Below are positions 62,468 to 64,000 of a stretch of DNA of 64,000 nt, piece after piece (the stretch's first letter is position 1; each line of letters begins with the position of its first letter). The stretch lies in the NCBI RefSeq assembly GCF_005844325.1, contig NZ_SPFY01000001.1:1-64000 (forward strand). The letters are read 5' to 3'. The DNA is from Collinsella aerofaciens. GTDB lineage: Bacteria > Actinomycetota > Coriobacteriia > Coriobacteriales > Coriobacteriaceae. Both the position numbers and the translations under genes were made by a program. The notes beneath the pieces are model-generated. The model worked only from the letters and a program-made list of their open reading frames with translations, made no database searches and had not been told where the DNA came from.

Positions 62468-62497
62468 AGGTCGGCTGCATATGATTTATCTGAACGG

Positions 62498-62526
62498 TTG
62501 ACCACGAACAGCCGTTCGTTTATTAT
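62498..62526 (+). promoter_or_regulatory. recA promoter with LexA-type SOS box in the spacer
   Basis: TTGACC (62498-62503), a 17-bp spacer and TATTAT (62521-62526): a near-consensus promoter. Inside the spacer, CGAAC-AGCC-GTTCG (62505-62518) has both arms of the Gram-positive LexA operator (CGAAC-N4-GTTCG). LexA binding there would block RNA polymerase directly. Transcription would start near 62533, giving a ~24-nt leader. Confidence 0.88.
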
Positions 62527-62556
62527 CGATGCAGGTTGTTAAGAGGAGGGCTATTC

Positions 62557-63705
62557 ATGGCCAAGAATTCAGGTCCCGTACGTACCGTTCATGCTCGCAC
62601 GACGGGTAAAGAGCGCGATGAGATGATCGCCACCACCAAGGCCGAGATCGAGAAGAAATTCGGCCAGGGTTCCATCATGAGGTACGGCGACGGTGGCCCC
62701 GAGCTCGAGGTCGAGGCCATCCCTACGGGCGCTCTGGCACTCGATGCCGCTCTGGGTATCGGCGGTGTGCCGCGCGGCCGAATCGTCGAGATCTACGGTC
62801 CCGAGTCCTCCGGTAAGACGACGCTTTCGCTCGAGATCTTGGCCGAGGCCCAGGCAATGGGTGGCGTTGTTGCATTTATCGATGCCGAGCACGCGCTCGA
62901 TCCCACGTATGCCGCGCGCATCGGCGTGGATATCGACGAGGTGCTCATTTCCCAGCCCGATACGGGCGAGCAGGCGCTCGAGATTGTTGACATGCTCGTG
63001 CGCTCCGGCGCCATCGATGCCATCGTCGTCGACTCCGTCGCCGCGCTGACCCCGCGTGCCGAGATCGAGGGAGAGATCGGCGACACTACGGTCGGTCTTC
63101 AGGCTCGCCTGATGAGCCAGGCGCTCCGCAAGCTCGCCGGCTCGCTGTCCAAGTCCAACACGACGTGCATCTTCATTAACCAACTGCGTGAGAAGATTGG
63201 CGTCATGTTCGGCAACCCCGAGACTACGACGGGCGGCCGCGCCCTTAAGTTCTTCTCTTCGGTGCGTATCGACATTCGCCGTATCGACAGCATTAAGCTT
63301 AAGGACGAGGTTATCGGTAACCGCGTGCGAGCCAAGGTCGTTAAGAACAAGGTGGCAGCTCCGTTCCGTTCTGCTGAGTTCGACATCATGTACGGTACGG
63401 GCATCTCTAAGGAAGGCTCGATTCTGGACATGGCTGTCGAGTGCGGCATCTGCAAGAAGATGGGCTCCTGGTTTGCCTATGGCGAGGACAAGCTCGGCAA
63501 CGGTCGCGAGGCCGCCAAGGCTTTCCTGCGCGAACACCCCGATTGCGCCGACGAGATTGAGCATAAGGTCCGCCTTGCCTGCGGACTTGAGTTTGATGAC
63601 GATGCTCCGTCCGAGGTCGAGCTGACCGATCAGCCTGCGCCTGAGGAGTTTGACGAGCTTTACGCCATCGATGGTTCCGCCATGCTCGATGATGACGACG
63701 AGTAG
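62557..63705 (+). CDS. recA: Recombinase RecA
   Basis: Strand-exchange protein for recombination, SOS induction and integration of transformed DNA. Walker A GPESSGKT (81-88), [21 protein letters not shown], and the L2/core [21 protein letters not shown] are present. The C-terminal acidic tail (LDDDDE) ends the 382-residue protein; it and the N-terminal ~15 extra residues make it slightly longer than E. coli RecA (353). The start is ATG 62557 with GAGGAGGG upstream. It has an SOS box and the TTTGGTC array, so both damage and competence inputs are likely. Confidence 0.97.
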   Translation: MAKNSGPVRTVHARTTGKERDEMIATTKAEIEKKFGQGSIMRYGDGGPELEVEAIPTGALALDAALGIGGVPRGRIVEIYGPESSGKTTLSLEILAEAQAMGGVVAFIDAEHALDPTYAARIGVDIDEVLISQPDTGEQALEIVDMLVRSGAIDAIVVDSVAALTPRAEIEGEIGDTTVGLQARLMSQALRKLAGSLSKSNTTCIFINQLREKIGVMFGNPETTTGGRALKFFSSVRIDIRRIDSIKLKDEVIGNRVRAKVVKNKVAAPFRSAEFDIMYGTGISKEGSILDMAVECGICKKMGSWFAYGEDKLGNGREAAKAFLREHPDCADEIEHKVRLACGLEFDDDAPSEVELTDQPAPEEFDELYAIDGSAMLDDDDE

Positions 63706-63716
63706 CGGTTACGCTC

Positions 63717-64000
63717 ATGTCGTATACGGTGACCGAGGCCACGGTCGTCTTTCCCGATAAGAAGGCGGCCTCCTCGTTCTCGAGCGGGTATGCGTCCAAA
63801 AAGCCTTGCGCACATATCGATTGTGAGCTTGAGGGCGGTTTTGAGCGTTCTATTTGGATTCCCGTGCGGGTCGCGCGCCTGTATGTCAAAAACCGCCCAG
63901 ATCTTCCCTGTGATTGGGACAACTTTCGTGAGGCGGTGCAGCTCATCGAGCGTAAATGTGCACTTACCATGGTGACCGAGATGTTATCGCGCCGCGACCA
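63717..64000 (+). CDS. recX: RecX-like regulatory protein, 3' end cut by window edge
   Basis: An ATG frame starts 11 bp after recA and stays open for 94 codons to the window end. It begins MSYTVTEATVVFPDKK and reaches LIERKCALTMVTEMLSRRD, where an Ala/Leu-x-LSRRD segment resembles the first three-helix repeat of RecX proteins, which limit RecA filament growth. Position directly after recA is the classical place for recX. The ribosome site is weak (AGCGGTT). The N-terminal ~70 residues are not recognisable by eye, so the call rests mainly on position and the last 20 residues. Confidence 0.6.
   Translation, partial: MSYTVTEATVVFPDKKAASSFSSGYASKKPCAHIDCELEGGFERSIWIPVRVARLYVKNRPDLPCDWDNFREAVQLIERKCALTMVTEMLSRRD

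Overview
The window looks like one contiguous piece of a high-GC Gram-positive chromosome. The gene content and order point to the Coriobacteriia, most likely Collinsella or a close relative. The clues are mycobacterial-type IHF followed by gmk and rpoZ, an actinobacterial-style rpsB-tsf-pyrH-frr run, RNase J, PPDK together with AdhE (a fermentative lifestyle), a PyrR-headed pyr operon, and strongly G/C-ending codons. This taxonomic call is inference from content; no database was searched.

Layout. 1-656 is the right end of an IS3-family insertion sequence. 907-4208 carries ppdK and rplS. 4302-10489 holds rnhB, then yraN-comM-dprA, then trmFO-xerC. 10709-20820 is a long housekeeping run: rpsB-tsf, then pyrH-frr-uppS-cdsA-dxr-rseP-ispG-proS, covering translation, ribosome recycling, undecaprenyl and phospholipid precursors, and MEP isoprenoids. 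21002-25103 is a minus-strand block: an APH-fold kinase, adhE, and zinc-ribbon rpmB. 25556-30879 is pyrR-B-C-K-D-F behind an attenuator. 31119-33529 is mihF-gmk-rpoZ-thiI. 33743-37797 is comEA-comEC-holA. 37931-47942 runs rpsT, lepA-dusB-hemW, two J-domain proteins, mtaB-phoH-ybeY-dgkA. 47955-52609 is era-recO, rpsO, pnp. 52665-53246 is a non-coding block built of inverted hairpin repeats. 53247-64000 is rnjA-ftsK-RodZ-like-yajQ-rimO-pgsA-cinA, then recA and the start of a RecX-like gene.

The most interesting signal is regulatory. An 18-bp direct-repeat operator, TTTGGTC-RGCK-TTTGGTT with an 11-bp period, lies upstream of yraN-comM-dprA (5189), comEA-comEC (33648) and recA (62439). At recA it is the core of a six-unit helically phased array next to a LexA-type box. 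These transcription units encode DNA uptake, ssDNA loading, branch migration and strand exchange, so the motif probably marks an undescribed competence regulon. A 20/21-bp dispersed repeat also precedes two of the three arrays. Other points of interest are a pair of inverted ~85-bp hairpin elements with compensated stems between pnp and rnjA, xerC whose N-terminus can only be completed from an ATA codon, a J-domain protein whose C-terminus is replaced by membrane segments, an RseP with a winged-helix-like insert, and a RodZ-like protein with a long Arg/Gly-rich linker.
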